This document shows, piece by piece, positions 1 through 8,651 of a stretch of DNA of 64,000 bases; within the stretch, counting starts at the first letter, position 1, and each line of letters begins with the position of its first letter. The notes under the pieces were generated by a model, which did not search any database, was not told where the DNA came from, and saw only the letters and a list, made by a program, of their open reading frames with translations. The translations under genes were made by a program, and so were the position numbers. The stretch covers positions 1-64,000 of the forward strand of contig CAWBVA010000009.1 of the NCBI GenBank assembly GCA_963792125.1. The letters are read 5' to 3'. This DNA comes from Methanocella_A sp963792125 (lineage in GTDB: Archaea > Halobacteriota > Methanocellia > Methanocellales > Methanocellaceae).

Positions 1-37
1 GGAGCCATTTTCTTCCTGGTTTAATATCTCTGATTCA

Positions 38-334
38 TTAGCTGGCTTTAGCTTCCATTATTATCTTGTTATCTTTGAGATCGAATTCAATCGGCGTACC
101 TTCTTTTAATTCTAAACGATCGGCGATCTCTTTAGGTATTCTGACTGCCAGGCTTCCGCCAATCTTAAACGTCCTGCGCCTGAAGAACTTATAAACCGAT
201 GAAAAATTCTTTGAATCGACCCATTCATCTTTACATTTCGGGCATACGTCGACTTCGACAAAAGTGCCTTTCTCAAGCTCCTTTTGTTCTTTTTTCATTT
301 GCGTACTGCATATTGGACATTTGCTCACTTGCAT
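38..334 (-). CDS. Zinc-ribbon/AbrB antitoxin of a TA pair
   Basis: Likely antitoxin of a two-gene toxin-antitoxin unit. Two CPxC pairs (C6/C9 and C31/C34) form a YgiT-like zinc ribbon, and residues about 53-95 form an AbrB/MazE swapped-hairpin DNA-binding domain (core GGSLAVRIPKEIADRL). A zinc ribbon joined to a DNA-binding domain is the plan of MqsA/YgiT antitoxins, but here the usual Xre helix-turn-helix is replaced by AbrB. The start overlaps the end of the upstream toxin gene by 10 bases, so the pair is translationally coupled with the toxin first. Binding to its own promoter is expected from the family, not shown here. Confidence 0.7.
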   Translation of the reverse strand: MQVSKCPICSTQMKKEQKELEKGTFVEVDVCPKCKDEWVDSKNFSSVYKFFRRRTFKIGGSLAVRIPKEIADRLELKEGTPIEFDLKDNKIIMEAKAS

Positions 335-597
335 ACCTCCACCGTTATTATCCAGATTGTATCTTCATTCGTCGGAAAATTTTTGCGAATAGTGTAAACG
401 AACCGGACTTTATCGTCCCCGATTTTACTCTGCAAGATCCCTGTGTTACCGTCCTTTCCGGCCGCCTTAATTATTTTTGCGGTTTTTACGAAGTGATCCA
501 CTTCTTCAATATCCTCCAATTCCATCTGGACTCTTTCAGCTAATGCCTGGATAGCATGGACTGTATATTTTATCGGAAGATTTTGGAAATCATTCAA
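325..597 (-). CDS. Small RelE-fold/DUF4258-like toxin
   Basis: A 90-residue protein beginning with a helix of the HAIQALAERV kind seen at the start of DUF4258-type toxins, followed by strands at the C-terminus (DKVRFVYTI, WIITVEV). It is encoded just before a zinc-ribbon/AbrB protein and overlaps it by 10 bases, the arrangement of a toxin-antitoxin operon. By family the product would be an RNA-cleaving or ribosome-associated toxin; I cannot identify catalytic residues. An AT-rich promoter lies about 40 bases upstream. It could also be a MqsR-like toxin. Confidence 0.6.
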   Translation of the reverse strand: MNDFQNLPIKYTVHAIQALAERVQMELEDIEEVDHFVKTAKIIKAAGKDGNTGILQSKIGDDKVRFVYTIRKNFPTNEDTIWIITVEVCK

Positions 598-630
598 AGC
601 TATCTACAGGATATACTTTGTATATCTTTT

Positions 631-643
631 ACTTAAATATATC
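631..643 (-). promoter_or_regulatory. TATA box of the toxin-antitoxin unit
   Basis: Read on the minus strand this is an ATATATTTAAG-type archaeal TATA element 35-45 bases before the toxin start codon, at the distance expected for a short leader. Confidence 0.4.
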
Positions 644-924
644 GTTGGTTCCGTTTTTAAATCTGCCTCTTTCGCCCCCGCTCGCTCCTTCGTCTACATG
701 TACTCCTTAGCCTCCCGGGCCCGGGGCTGTCATGGGTCGCATATCAGTGCCATCGCTGTGCGTCACAGCCTTTACTCTTACAAACCCCGTCTCGCCCGGC
801 CGAAATAAAACAAATCAAAACGCTCGACGTTCTTGGCTACCTGGCGCCCTTGGCGAGCGTGACAGGGGTCGCATAGCCCGAACAAGGGCATGCTTCACTA
901 GCATAAAAAACAGCCGCTCTTCCC
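644..924. other. Intergenic region, no gene seen
   Basis: GC-rich stretch between the TA promoter and the end of a response regulator gene. The open frames here lack ribosome binding sites and protein-like composition. I see no RNA gene or repeat that I can support. Confidence 0.5.
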
Positions 925-1305
925 CTACATCGCCCCCACACTTTCCACCGCATTCAAAATCTCCTTAATACTCGCCGGTTTCTGAATAAACAACGCCGCC
1001 CCCGCCTCTAGCGCCGCTTCTCTCACACTCCCGTCCGCGCTAATGAAAATAACCTTCATGTCCGGCTCCAGTTTCAAAATCCGTCTCATCGCATCGATAC
1101 CGTTCATGATCGGCATGCGGTAGTCCATCAAAATGATCCTCGGCCCCGGGTTATGCTCCCCCAGCCTCCGTAGCGCCTCTTCCCCGTCATACGCTACAAA
1201 ACAAACAGGTATCCCCCTCATCTCCAGCAGCTTCTGGTAAATCTCGACGAGTGACCTCTCGTCATCGACAATAGCCACCCCGCACCTGTAACCTCCGGAC
1301 CCCAT
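925..1305 (-). CDS. Stand-alone response regulator receiver
   Basis: A CheY-like receiver domain and nothing else, 126 residues from the start at 1305. Acidic pocket D14-D15, phospho-acceptor D61 (ILMDYRMP), switch residue S89 (FISADG) and lysine K109 (IQKPAS) are all present. With no output domain it must signal through protein contacts or phosphotransfer. The chosen start lies directly behind the kinase stop codon at 1307 (TGA then G then ATG), so it is coupled to the kinase gene; an upstream in-frame ATG at 1335 would add ten residues without family support. Partner of the upstream kinase. Confidence 0.85.
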   Translation of the reverse strand: MGSGGYRCGVAIVDDERSLVEIYQKLLEMRGIPVCFVAYDGEEALRRLGEHNPGPRIILMDYRMPIMNGIDAMRRILKLEPDMKVIFISADGSVREAALEAGAALFIQKPASIKEILNAVESVGAM

Positions 1306-1306
1306 C

Positions 1307-2022
1307 TCAGGTACCCTCCGTCGCAGGGAGGGCAATAGTTACCTTCGTACCTTTCGTATAATCGCCGGGCACCCGGTCCTCGACCTTCAGCCATCCGCCG
1401 GACGCCTCCGCCAGGGCCTTCGCCGTGAACAGCCCCAGCCCCTGCCCGTGCAGCACAGTTCGCGTCCTGCCCGGGCTTCCCGGTAAACAGATCTTTGACT
1501 TTATCCGGTATCCCGCGGCCGTCATCGGTCATAGTCGTGACGAGGCACCTCCTGCCGGCCGCCGTGGTCATATCGCTCACTGCTATGTCGATGTGCACTT
1601 CCGGGCTGGAGTATTTAATCGCGTTGCCGACGAGATTGCAGATCGCGAGCTTCAGTTCTGGCAATGCTTTTACCATCATGCCTTTCCCCGGCGGCACCTT
1701 AATGGCGTGTACCTGATAGAAACTTTCTTATCCAGCTGGCCGGGAAGTGTCTCTTATGCTTTCCAGTATGGCCCGGTCAAGGTTGACGTCGCGGGATTCC
1801 ACGGGCCCCCACAGCGATCTTCTGCAGGGTCCTGACGTTCTTCACCGTGCTGGCACAGTCCTTCGTAGCCAGGATGGCGTCATCCAGGTACTGGTTCTGG
1901 ATGTCCTCAAGGCGGTTGGACTCCTGTAAAAGCTCGAGGTTGGCCAGGATTACCTGGTTCAGGTTATTGATGTCATGGCCCATTACGTCTACGTAGAAGT
2001 CGGCGCGTTTTTTCTCACCCAT
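1307..2022 (-). pseudogene. Histidine kinase (DHp and CA only), multiply frameshifted
   Basis: Reads as a soluble kinase without a sensor domain. It starts MGEKKRADFYVDVMGHDINN (H-box), continues with an N-box (NLVGNAIKYS), a G1 box (DDGRGIPD), and ends with a G2-like region (GLGLFTAKALAEASGG) and PGDYTKGTKVTIALP. These pieces lie in different frames: shifts are needed near 1783, near 1700-1720 and near 1470. It closely resembles the C-terminal half of the intact kinase at 2530-4320, so the two cassettes are duplicates. Either a decayed copy or a product of assembly indels, which occur elsewhere in this window in essential genes. Confidence 0.75.
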
Positions 2023-2089
2023 TATTCACTACCTTACCGTCGAAACTCAGTCCGGCCAGTATTTAAAGTTCAGCGCAGGATTTCCCGGC

Positions 2090-2525
2090 TCATCTCCTGT
2101 CCATTATCTGTTCAGGCTCTCGATCGGAACGCGGCATCCCGCCCGTGTCCCCTGCTGCAACTTTTTCCACTGCTTCGATCACGTCCTTCATGCTCACGGG
2201 CTTCATCAGGAACATCACTGCCCCGGCCTGGATGGCCTCGTCCTCTGCGCTCGAGTCGGCGCTCAGGAAAATGAATTTCGCCTTGCTGTCTGTCTGCAGC
2301 ATCTCTTTCATCGCCTCGACGCCCGTGGACGTGGGCAGGCGGTAATCCATGATGACGATCTCCGGCTTCGGGTGGCCATCCCGGTACTTCCGGACTGCCT
2401 CGGGGCCGTCATAGGCGGTAAAGCAGACTGGTATCCCTGTTCATCTTCAGCATCATCACGAGAAGGTCGTTCAGGGCCTTTTCATCGTCCACCACGGCGA
2501 CGCCCCCGTCCCATTTCAGTGCCAA
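2090..2525 (-). CDS. Response regulator receiver, one frameshift
   Basis: Single receiver domain. The N-terminal part (DGGVAVVDDEKALNDLLVMM) is read from a TTG at 2525, a few bases behind the stop of the upstream kinase; the rest (GIPVCFTAYDGPEAV, then IVIMDYRLPTSTG with the phospho-Asp, then LMKPVS with the Lys) is one frame over. Dropping one base near 2442 joins them into a normal receiver similar to the one at 925-1305. A one-base assembly error or a recent mutation; the rest of the gene is well conserved, which favours error. Confidence 0.75.
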
Positions 2526-2529
2526 GGCT

Positions 2530-4320
2530 TTACGACCCCTCCCCTTCCGTGGCTGCCGGCAGCGTGATCACGACCTTCGCACCTTTCGTGTAATCGCCCG
2601 GGACCCTGTCTCCGACACTGATCGTGCCGCCGGACGCTTCCACAAGCACTTTGGCGGTGTAGAAGCCGAAGCCTTTGCCGGGCGGCACGGTCGAGCCCTG
2701 CTGGAAACGGGTGAACAGCATCTCCTTGACGTTGTCCGGGATGCCGGGCCCGTCATCGCTGATGGTCGTGACGTATGTCCTCTTTCCGTCGGTCGTAGCT
2801 TCGCTCACGTCGATGTCGATGTCTATCGAGACGCTCGCATCCCTGGCCCGTTCATCGATGACGTTACAGAAGGCGCGCTTGATTTCCGGGACTGCGTTCA
2901 CGATCCTGCCTTTGTGCGGAGTATACCTGAAGCTGATCCGCCGATTTTCCGGGCGAGGCACCTCCTTTATGCATTCCTGCAGGACATCGTCGAGATCGAC
3001 CTTTCGGGGCTGCATTGTGCCTGCTGTCGCAGCCTGGACCGCCTTCACGTCCCGGATGATCGCCGCGCTGTCGCTGACGGCCTGTTTTGCGCCGTCAAGG
3101 AATTTTCGCTGCCGGTCGTCCAGGCTGCCTGTTTGTTGTGCAAGGTCCAGGTTCGACAGGATGATCTGGTTCAGGTTGTTGATGTCGTGGCCCATCACAT
3201 CGACGTACGTGTCCGAGCGCTTCTTCTCCCCGAGGACTTTCTCCCGGGCGTTCGTGATGCGTTCGGACATGTCCTTGAAAGCCCGGGCGAGATGCCCCAG
3301 CTCGTCTTCCCGGTCGTAGGGGAGGTACTGGCTCAGGTCCATGCCGGGCATGTACTTCTCGGCTGCGGTCGAAATGCGCTGGATGGGGCCGGTCATAGAG
3401 TTGCTCATGACCAGGGCCAGGCCCGCGGCGAGCGCGGCCAGGATGAGTATGGCCAGCGCCATCATCATGGTAGCGTCGTTGATCGGCCGGTCGATCGCGC
3501 TGTCCGGCATGGCGATCAGGGCTCCCAGCGGGTACCCGGGCACGGGCGAGTAAGCGACCATCCACGTGTCCCCTTTAGTGAGGTTCCCGTGATCGTCGAA
3601 CCCCTCCTCTCCCCGGGCGACCTTCTGCACGGCCGCCGCGGATGAGAGGTTCATGCCCGAGATGACGTCCGTTTTATTATGGCTGAAGACGACCTGGCCG
3701 CTCTGGTTCACGAGGTAGATGGACTGGAGCGGCACGAGGGACCGGGCGCCCTGGAGAATGCCGGTGAACTGGTCGACGTCGAGGGCGCCGACGAGGACGC
3801 CGATGATGGTATCGTTCTTCCTGACGGGTGTGCCGACGAAGGTCGTCAGCCGGCCGGTCGTGGCGTCCAGGGTCTGAGGTCCGGCGACGGTTTTACCGGT
3901 ACGCAGGGGCCCGGAGATATACGGGCTGTCGTTCAGGTCTTTTCCCGCCAGGCGGCCATACGGGCTGCTTGACAACACGCGGCCGGATGTGTCAGTCACG
4001 TAGACCCAGTAATAATGGGACATGGCATCGTTGATCTTGTCTGTCTGGTCGTCCAGGGCGGCGACGTCCTGCCGGTCCAGGGCGTTGATCAGCGCGCTCC
4101 GCCCGGACTGCGCCTCCACCTCAAGCACGGAGCGGTCCAGGAAGTTGGAGGTCAGCGCCCCGATGGTCCGGGCTTCTTCCATGTAGTCGTTCTGGACGTT
4201 CTGCCTGATGACGTCGTGATAATATAATGTGCCGAGAGTGCCCAGTATGATCACCGGCACGAGCATAATCAATAGCGTAAAGGCGACGGACTTGGCCTTG
4301 ATCGACCTGAACCTGATCAT
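2530..4320 (-). CDS. Membrane histidine kinase, dCache-HAMP-HDINN type
   Basis: 596 residues. Membrane helix at about 10-32, an extracellular Cache-like sensor to about 280 (with YWVYVTDTSGRVLSS and PLQSIYLVNQSGQVV), second helix about 285-308, HAMP about 309-365, DHp with H-box MGHDINNLNQ near 380, and a CA domain with G1 (DDGPGIPD) and a G2 region (GKGFGFYTAKVLVEASGG). The N-box reads CNVIDERARDAS, without the usual second Asn of NLxxNAxKxS, so ATP/Mg binding may be weakened. It is followed by a receiver gene, then a second kinase/receiver pair on the same strand. Ligand unknown. Confidence 0.9.
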   Translation of the reverse strand: MIRFRSIKAKSVAFTLLIMLVPVIILGTLGTLYYHDVIRQNVQNDYMEEARTIGALTSNFLDRSVLEVEAQSGRSALINALDRQDVAALDDQTDKINDAMSHYYWVYVTDTSGRVLSSSPYGRLAGKDLNDSPYISGPLRTGKTVAGPQTLDATTGRLTTFVGTPVRKNDTIIGVLVGALDVDQFTGILQGARSLVPLQSIYLVNQSGQVVFSHNKTDVISGMNLSSAAAVQKVARGEEGFDDHGNLTKGDTWMVAYSPVPGYPLGALIAMPDSAIDRPINDATMMMALAILILAALAAGLALVMSNSMTGPIQRISTAAEKYMPGMDLSQYLPYDREDELGHLARAFKDMSERITNAREKVLGEKKRSDTYVDVMGHDINNLNQIILSNLDLAQQTGSLDDRQRKFLDGAKQAVSDSAAIIRDVKAVQAATAGTMQPRKVDLDDVLQECIKEVPRPENRRISFRYTPHKGRIVNAVPEIKRAFCNVIDERARDASVSIDIDIDVSEATTDGKRTYVTTISDDGPGIPDNVKEMLFTRFQQGSTVPPGKGFGFYTAKVLVEASGGTISVGDRVPGDYTKGAKVVITLPAATEGEGS

Positions 4321-4417
4321 ATAATTGATTATATATTAATCCGGGTTTAAATTAACGAGGCAATTTAAAACTATGGCGCCTGTATATCCACCTGACCGGC
4401 CATCTCACTGCACAACA

Positions 4418-4426
4418 TTTATATAC
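4418..4426 (+). promoter_or_regulatory. TATA box of the ribosomal superoperon
   Basis: TTTATATAC about 40 bases before the methyltransferase start, placing transcription start near 4448. It is the only clear promoter upstream of the methyltransferase-L3-L4 series. Confidence 0.5.
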
Positions 4427-4464
4427 ATTCAATCCTGTTTAAGATTCCCAAGTATGAGGACTGT

Positions 4465-5361
4465 ATGAGTGTCAACCGTGGAAAGACGCTCGTAAGCCTG
4501 CTCATCCCTTCCTCTTATACGGAGGAAAGCCCTGATCCCAGGATCAAGACGTACAAGGTCGGGCAGATTGCCCGTGCTGCGGCGATATTCCGGGTCGACG
4601 ATATAGTAATATATCACACGAAAGGGCACGATGACACGAGGTTTATAAGTACCGTTCTGCGATATGCGGAAACGCCCCAGTATCTGAGAAAGGCGCTATT
4701 CCCCATGCAGGACGCGCTCCGGTTCGCCGGGGTCATTCCACCGCTGCGCATACCATCTCATACTGTAACAGACGAATCGGAATACCGAGAAGGTATTGTG
4801 ACCAGTGTCGGGTCTGACAGGAGCGTCTGGGTCGATGTCGGCAGCGACAGCCCATTCCCCGTTGAGAATCCCCGGAGGGTTCTGAAGAAAGGGGAGCGCA
4901 TATCGGTCAGAATCTGTTCGCGAAGTAATTCGGGCAAAGTCCCGGAAGTTCAAATCGTGAATAAGAAGGACATCCCATCCTACTGGGGTTACGAAGTAAG
5001 GGCTAAAAGCTCGCTTCACGACGCGTTGACGGAAGCCGATGGCTTAAGGATAGCCACGTCAGCGAAAGGCAGAGTCCTGGACCTGAATACGTTATCCGAG
5101 ATAGGCGCAAGCGCCAAGCAAAGGGATAAGGTATCCGTCGCGTTCGGCAGCCCCTCTAAAGGACTGGATGTTATCTTACTTGACGAAGGACACAAGCTTG
5201 AGGATCATTCCAGTTACGTGGTGAATGCGGTGCCCGGTCAGGGTGCATCCACGGTACGCACGGAGGAAGCCGTTTTCATAACGCTTGGCCTCCTCAACCT
5301 GGCATGGTACGGCGCATTGATAAAATGCGCTGGCAGTATCAGGAACTGCATTACAGCGTAA
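4465..5361 (+). CDS. SPOUT RNA methyltransferase (DUF171 / SPOUT1 family)
   Basis: 298 residues. Member of the archaeal family typified by the first gene of Methanothermobacter, a knotted SPOUT methyltransferase with an inserted OB-like domain (here about residues 95-165) and relatives in eukaryotes (C9orf114/SPOUT1). N-terminal motif TLVSLLIPSSY and the C-terminal VRTEEAVFITLGLLNLAWYG, which belongs to the trefoil knot, are visible. It sits just upstream of rpl3, as in many euryarchaea, consistent with rRNA or ribosome modification. The last dozen residues look unlike relatives, so a 3' frameshift cannot be excluded. Confidence 0.8.
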   Translation: MSVNRGKTLVSLLIPSSYTEESPDPRIKTYKVGQIARAAAIFRVDDIVIYHTKGHDDTRFISTVLRYAETPQYLRKALFPMQDALRFAGVIPPLRIPSHTVTDESEYREGIVTSVGSDRSVWVDVGSDSPFPVENPRRVLKKGERISVRICSRSNSGKVPEVQIVNKKDIPSYWGYEVRAKSSLHDALTEADGLRIATSAKGRVLDLNTLSEIGASAKQRDKVSVAFGSPSKGLDVILLDEGHKLEDHSSYVVNAVPGQGASTVRTEEAVFITLGLLNLAWYGALIKCAGSIRNCITA

Positions 5362-5435
5362 GTATCTGAAATACGATACCTGGCGATTGACAAAGCCAGA
5401 GCCTATTTCCCAAATTAGAAGGAGGAAACACAACA

Positions 5436-6449
5436 ATGAGTCACCCACACCAGCCAAGGCGTGGTTCTCTCGGGTTCAGCCCGAGGGTTCGGGCGCGAAG
5501 CGAGAAGCCCAAGTACAGGAGTTGGGCGGAGCTTGGCGACCAGCCGAGGATTCAAGGATTTGTCGGATTCAAGGCGGGTATGTCCCACGTAGTGATGGTC
5601 GATGACCGTCCGCACAGCGTTACCGAGGGAATGGAAATATCCATCCCGGTCACCATCGTGGAGACACCCCAGATGCACGTGGCGGGCATTCGTATCTATG
5701 ACGACGGCCCGTACGGCAAGAAGGTCCTCGCGGAAGCATGGACCAACGACGGTAAGGATTTAGCAAAGCTCATGCCGCTGAAGAAGGACGGCCACAAGAC
5801 TGACGACGAGCTGGCGAGGATCGCCGAGTTCATCACGAAGGGCAGGGTCGCGGACGTACGTGTGCTCACGTACACCAGGACCACCGACGTCACTGGCGTC
5901 GCGAAGAAGGTCCCCGAGCTGCTCGAGAACCGCATCGGCGGCGGAGACATCGCCAAGAGGTTCGAGTTTGCCAAGTCCCTGATGGGCAAGGCAGTCAGCA
6001 TCAAGGACGTCTTTGCACCCGGCGAGTTAGTCGACATCAGCGCGATCACCAAGGGTAAGGGCGTGCAGGGTCCCGTCAAGAGATGGGGCGTATCCATGCA
6101 GAAGAGGAAGCACGCAAGGACCGGCAAGAGAAGGCACATCGGCACTCTCGGCCCGTGGAACCCGCACCGCATCAGGTGGCAGGTCCCGCAGCTCGGCCAG
6201 ACCGGCTACCACCAGCGCACTGAATATAACAAGAGGATCATCAAGCTGGGCGACAAGCCCGAGGAGTTAAACCCGGCAGGCGGTTTCCTGCACTACGGCT
6301 TACTCCGCACAGAGTTCGTCGTCCTCAAGGGCAGCATCCCGGGCCCGATCAAGAGAATGATCAGGATCAGGCCGGCAGTGCGCCCCAAGCAGACGCCCAA
6401 GCAGGCGCCTGAGGTTACGTACATCAGTACGCGGTCAAAGCAGGGCTAA
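5436..6449 (+). CDS. rpl3: Ribosomal protein L3 (uL3)
   Basis: 337 residues, normal archaeal length. Early 23S rRNA-binding protein near the peptidyl transferase centre. Begins SHPHQPRRGSLGFSPRVRA and contains FKAGMSHVV and the long basic loop (KGKGVQGPVKRWGV) characteristic of uL3. A strong ribosome binding site (GGAGG) lies nine bases before the ATG. First ribosomal gene of the superoperon, 74 bases behind the SPOUT methyltransferase and 13 bases before rpl4. Confidence 0.98.
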   Translation: MSHPHQPRRGSLGFSPRVRARSEKPKYRSWAELGDQPRIQGFVGFKAGMSHVVMVDDRPHSVTEGMEISIPVTIVETPQMHVAGIRIYDDGPYGKKVLAEAWTNDGKDLAKLMPLKKDGHKTDDELARIAEFITKGRVADVRVLTYTRTTDVTGVAKKVPELLENRIGGGDIAKRFEFAKSLMGKAVSIKDVFAPGELVDISAITKGKGVQGPVKRWGVSMQKRKHARTGKRRHIGTLGPWNPHRIRWQVPQLGQTGYHQRTEYNKRIIKLGDKPEELNPAGGFLHYGLLRTEFVVLKGSIPGPIKRMIRIRPAVRPKQTPKQAPEVTYISTRSKQG

Positions 6450-6462
6450 GGAGAGATGAGAC

Positions 6463-7215
6463 ATGCAGGTAAAAGTATTATCCAAATCCGGTAAGAATTC
6501 GGCAGAGATATCCGTTCCGGACATCTTCAGCGAGCCCTACAGGCCGGATATCATCAAGAAAGCAGTGCTGGCAGCGCAGGCTAACAGGCTGCAGCAGTAC
6601 GGTCCCGACAGGACCGCAGGCACGTTGTCTTCCGGCCACAGCTGGGGCAGCGGCAGGGGCGCAGCACATGTGCCCAGGCTCAAGAACGGCAGCAGGGCTG
6701 TCGTGGTGCCGCAGGCCAAGGGCGGCCGTGCATCCCACGGGCCTAACCCGCACAGGATTTACACTGAAAAGATCAACGACAAGGAGCGCCTCAAGGCCAT
6801 CCGCTCCGCCGTCGCGGCTACCATCAACCCGGAGCTCGTGAAGGCACGCGGATACAAGTACGAGGGCCCGTTCCCGGTAGTCGTCGACGACGAGATCCAG
6901 TCTCTTAACAAGACCAGTGAAGTTGTCGATGTGCTGGCCGCAATGGGCTTCGAGGCAGACCTGATCAGGGCCAGCGAGAAGCAGGTCCGGGCAGGCAGGG
7001 GCAAGATGAGGGGCCGGTACTACAAGAAGAAGATCGGTCTCCTGCTGGTCATCGCAGAGGACAACGGCATCGGAAGGGCCGCAAGGAACATCCCGGGCAT
7101 GGACGTCGCAACGATCGACGAGCTCAACGCCGAGATGCTCGCGCCGGGCACCCACGCAGGCCGTCTGACCCTCTGGACCGAAGGCGCAATGAAGCTGCTG
7201 ACGGAGGTCATATAA
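6463..7215 (+). CDS. rpl4: Ribosomal protein L4 (uL4)
   Basis: 250 residues. Large-subunit protein lining the exit tunnel; the tunnel loop (GHSWGSGRGAAHVPRLKNGSR region, about residues 50-75) is present, followed by the archaeal/eukaryotic type globular domain. Ends one base before the L23 start, so translation is probably coupled. Belongs to the S10-type part of the cluster. Confidence 0.97.
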   Translation: MQVKVLSKSGKNSAEISVPDIFSEPYRPDIIKKAVLAAQANRLQQYGPDRTAGTLSSGHSWGSGRGAAHVPRLKNGSRAVVVPQAKGGRASHGPNPHRIYTEKINDKERLKAIRSAVAATINPELVKARGYKYEGPFPVVVDDEIQSLNKTSEVVDVLAAMGFEADLIRASEKQVRAGRGKMRGRYYKKKIGLLLVIAEDNGIGRAARNIPGMDVATIDELNAEMLAPGTHAGRLTLWTEGAMKLLTEVI

Positions 7216-7216
7216 G

Positions 7217-7468
7217 ATGATGGTCATCAAGTACCCGTTCATCACGGAAAAGGCGACCCTGTCGCTCGACAAGAACAACACGCTCCAGTTCATGGTCGAA
7301 ATGAACGCCCGCAAGGAGCAGATCAGCAAGGCCGTGGAGGAGATGTACAACGTGAAGGTGGTCAAAGTTACGACCCAGATCACCCCGCGTGGAGGCAAGA
7401 AGGCGATCGTGACGCTCGCACCCGAAAATTCTGCGGAAGAGATCGCGAGCAGACTGGGTGTCTTCTAA
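7217..7468 (+). CDS. rpl23: Ribosomal protein L23 (uL23)
   Basis: 83 residues, short archaeal form. Docking site for SRP and chaperones at the tunnel exit. IKYPFITEKATLSLDKNNTLQF at the N-terminus and VKVVKVTTQITPRGGKKA near the C-terminus match uL23. Placed directly between L4 and L2 as in other archaea. Confidence 0.96.
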   Translation: MMVIKYPFITEKATLSLDKNNTLQFMVEMNARKEQISKAVEEMYNVKVVKVTTQITPRGGKKAIVTLAPENSAEEIASRLGVF

Positions 7469-7490
7469 TCCCGGTGAAGGAGGACTGAAC

Positions 7491-8210
7491 ATGGGAAAGC
7501 GATTAATGTCACAAAACCGGGGTAAAGGCACCCCGACATACCGTGCGACCTCGTCTCGCTTCAAGGCGAACCTGGAGCACATCAAGACCTTCGGCGACGA
7601 GACCATCGACGGCATCATCACCGAGGTCGTCCACGACACCGCCAGGAACACCCCGATCATCAGGGTCAAGTTCGGCAACGGCGAAGACAAGCTTATCCTG
7701 GCCCCCGAGGGCGTTGGCGTAGGCGACAAGATTTCCATCGGCATCGCGGCGGAGATCAAGCCGGGCAACACGCTCCCGCTGGGCAAGATCCCGGTAGGCT
7801 GCCCGATTTGCAACATCGAGTCGCAGCCAGGCGACGGAGGCGCGTTCGCGCGCTCGTCCGGCGTATCTGCCATCCTCGTTGCGCACGAGGCGAAGAGAAG
7901 CGTAGTACAGATGCCCTCCGGCGAGATGAAGTGGCTGAGCCCCAAGTGCAGGGCCACCATCGGCATCGTCGCAGGCGGAGGCAGGACAGAGAAGCCGTTC
8001 CTCAGGGCCGGCACCAAGTGGTACAAGATGGCCAACAAGGCCACCAAGTGGCCCGTCGTCAGAGGCGTGGCCATGAACGCGGTAGACCACCCGTTCGGTG
8101 GCGGCGGCCGTCAGCACCCTGGCAGGCCCAAGACCGTTGGCAGGCACACATCGCCCGGCAGGAAGGTCGGAAGCATAGCGGCGAGAAGGACCGGAGTCGG
8201 ACACAAGTAA
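7491..8210 (+). CDS. rpl2: Ribosomal protein L2 (uL2)
   Basis: 239 residues. Binds 23S rRNA and is needed for subunit joining and peptide-bond formation. The ATG at 7491 is preceded by GGAGGA and gives the typical start MGKRLMSQNRGKGTP; an upstream in-frame codon would overlap L23 and lacks homology. The C-terminal motif VAMNAVDHPFGGG carries the conserved His of uL2, and the basic tail SPGRKVGSIAARRTG follows. Confidence 0.98.
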   Translation: MGKRLMSQNRGKGTPTYRATSSRFKANLEHIKTFGDETIDGIITEVVHDTARNTPIIRVKFGNGEDKLILAPEGVGVGDKISIGIAAEIKPGNTLPLGKIPVGCPICNIESQPGDGGAFARSSGVSAILVAHEAKRSVVQMPSGEMKWLSPKCRATIGIVAGGGRTEKPFLRAGTKWYKMANKATKWPVVRGVAMNAVDHPFGGGGRQHPGRPKTVGRHTSPGRKVGSIAARRTGVGHK

Positions 8211-8222
8211 GGAGTTGCGATA

Positions 8223-8645
8223 ATGGTATCAAAGCAGTCTAAGAATGCGGGAAGGCTCCCGAAGAGGAAGGAAGAGTTCACCTACAGGGGCTATAACATC
8301 GCAGATCTGAAGAAAATGGATTTGAACAAGATCGCCGAGCTGCTCCCCGCCCGCCAGAGGCGGAAGATCAAGCGCGAGTTCAGCCCGGAGCACCAGAAAT
8401 TGCTCGATGACATCAAGGCAGGCAATATGAAGGTCAAGACCCACCTGAGGGACATGATTATTCTCCCGGAGATGGTAGGCGTGACGTTCGAGATCCACAC
8501 CGGCAAGGACTGGAAATCGTTCGAGGCCACTGCCGAGATGGTCGGGCATTACCTGGGCGAGTTCGCATTGACCCGGAAGGGCGTCAACCACGGCTCGGCC
8601 GGTATCGGTGCAACCAGAGGCAGCAAGTACGTGCCGCTGAAGTAA
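8223..8645 (+). CDS. rps19: Ribosomal protein S19 (uS19)
   Basis: 140 residues. Small-subunit head protein next to the A-site finger. The signature HLRDMIILPEMVGVTFEIH and the end KGVNHGSAGIGATRGSKY are those of archaeal uS19 (S15e in eukaryotes). Follows L2 by twelve bases and precedes L22, standard order. Confidence 0.97.
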   Translation: MVSKQSKNAGRLPKRKEEFTYRGYNIADLKKMDLNKIAELLPARQRRKIKREFSPEHQKLLDDIKAGNMKVKTHLRDMIILPEMVGVTFEIHTGKDWKSFEATAEMVGHYLGEFALTRKGVNHGSAGIGATRGSKYVPLK

Positions 8646-8651
8646 GGAGAG

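Noticed and set aside
732..968. Plus-strand frame of 78 codons in the gap before the receiver gene
   Set aside because: Low protein-like character and overlaps the receiver gene on the opposite strand.
1307..2022. Calling the short kinase a programmed-frameshift gene
   Set aside because: Several breaks, no slippery sequence or stimulatory structure seen; indels explain them better.
6478..7398. Long antisense frame of 306 codons opposite L4/L23
   Set aside because: Shadow of GC-rich coding sequence; odd Cys/Leu/Val-rich composition, no ribosome binding site. The same holds for other long antisense frames across 8-21 kb and at 36-38 kb.
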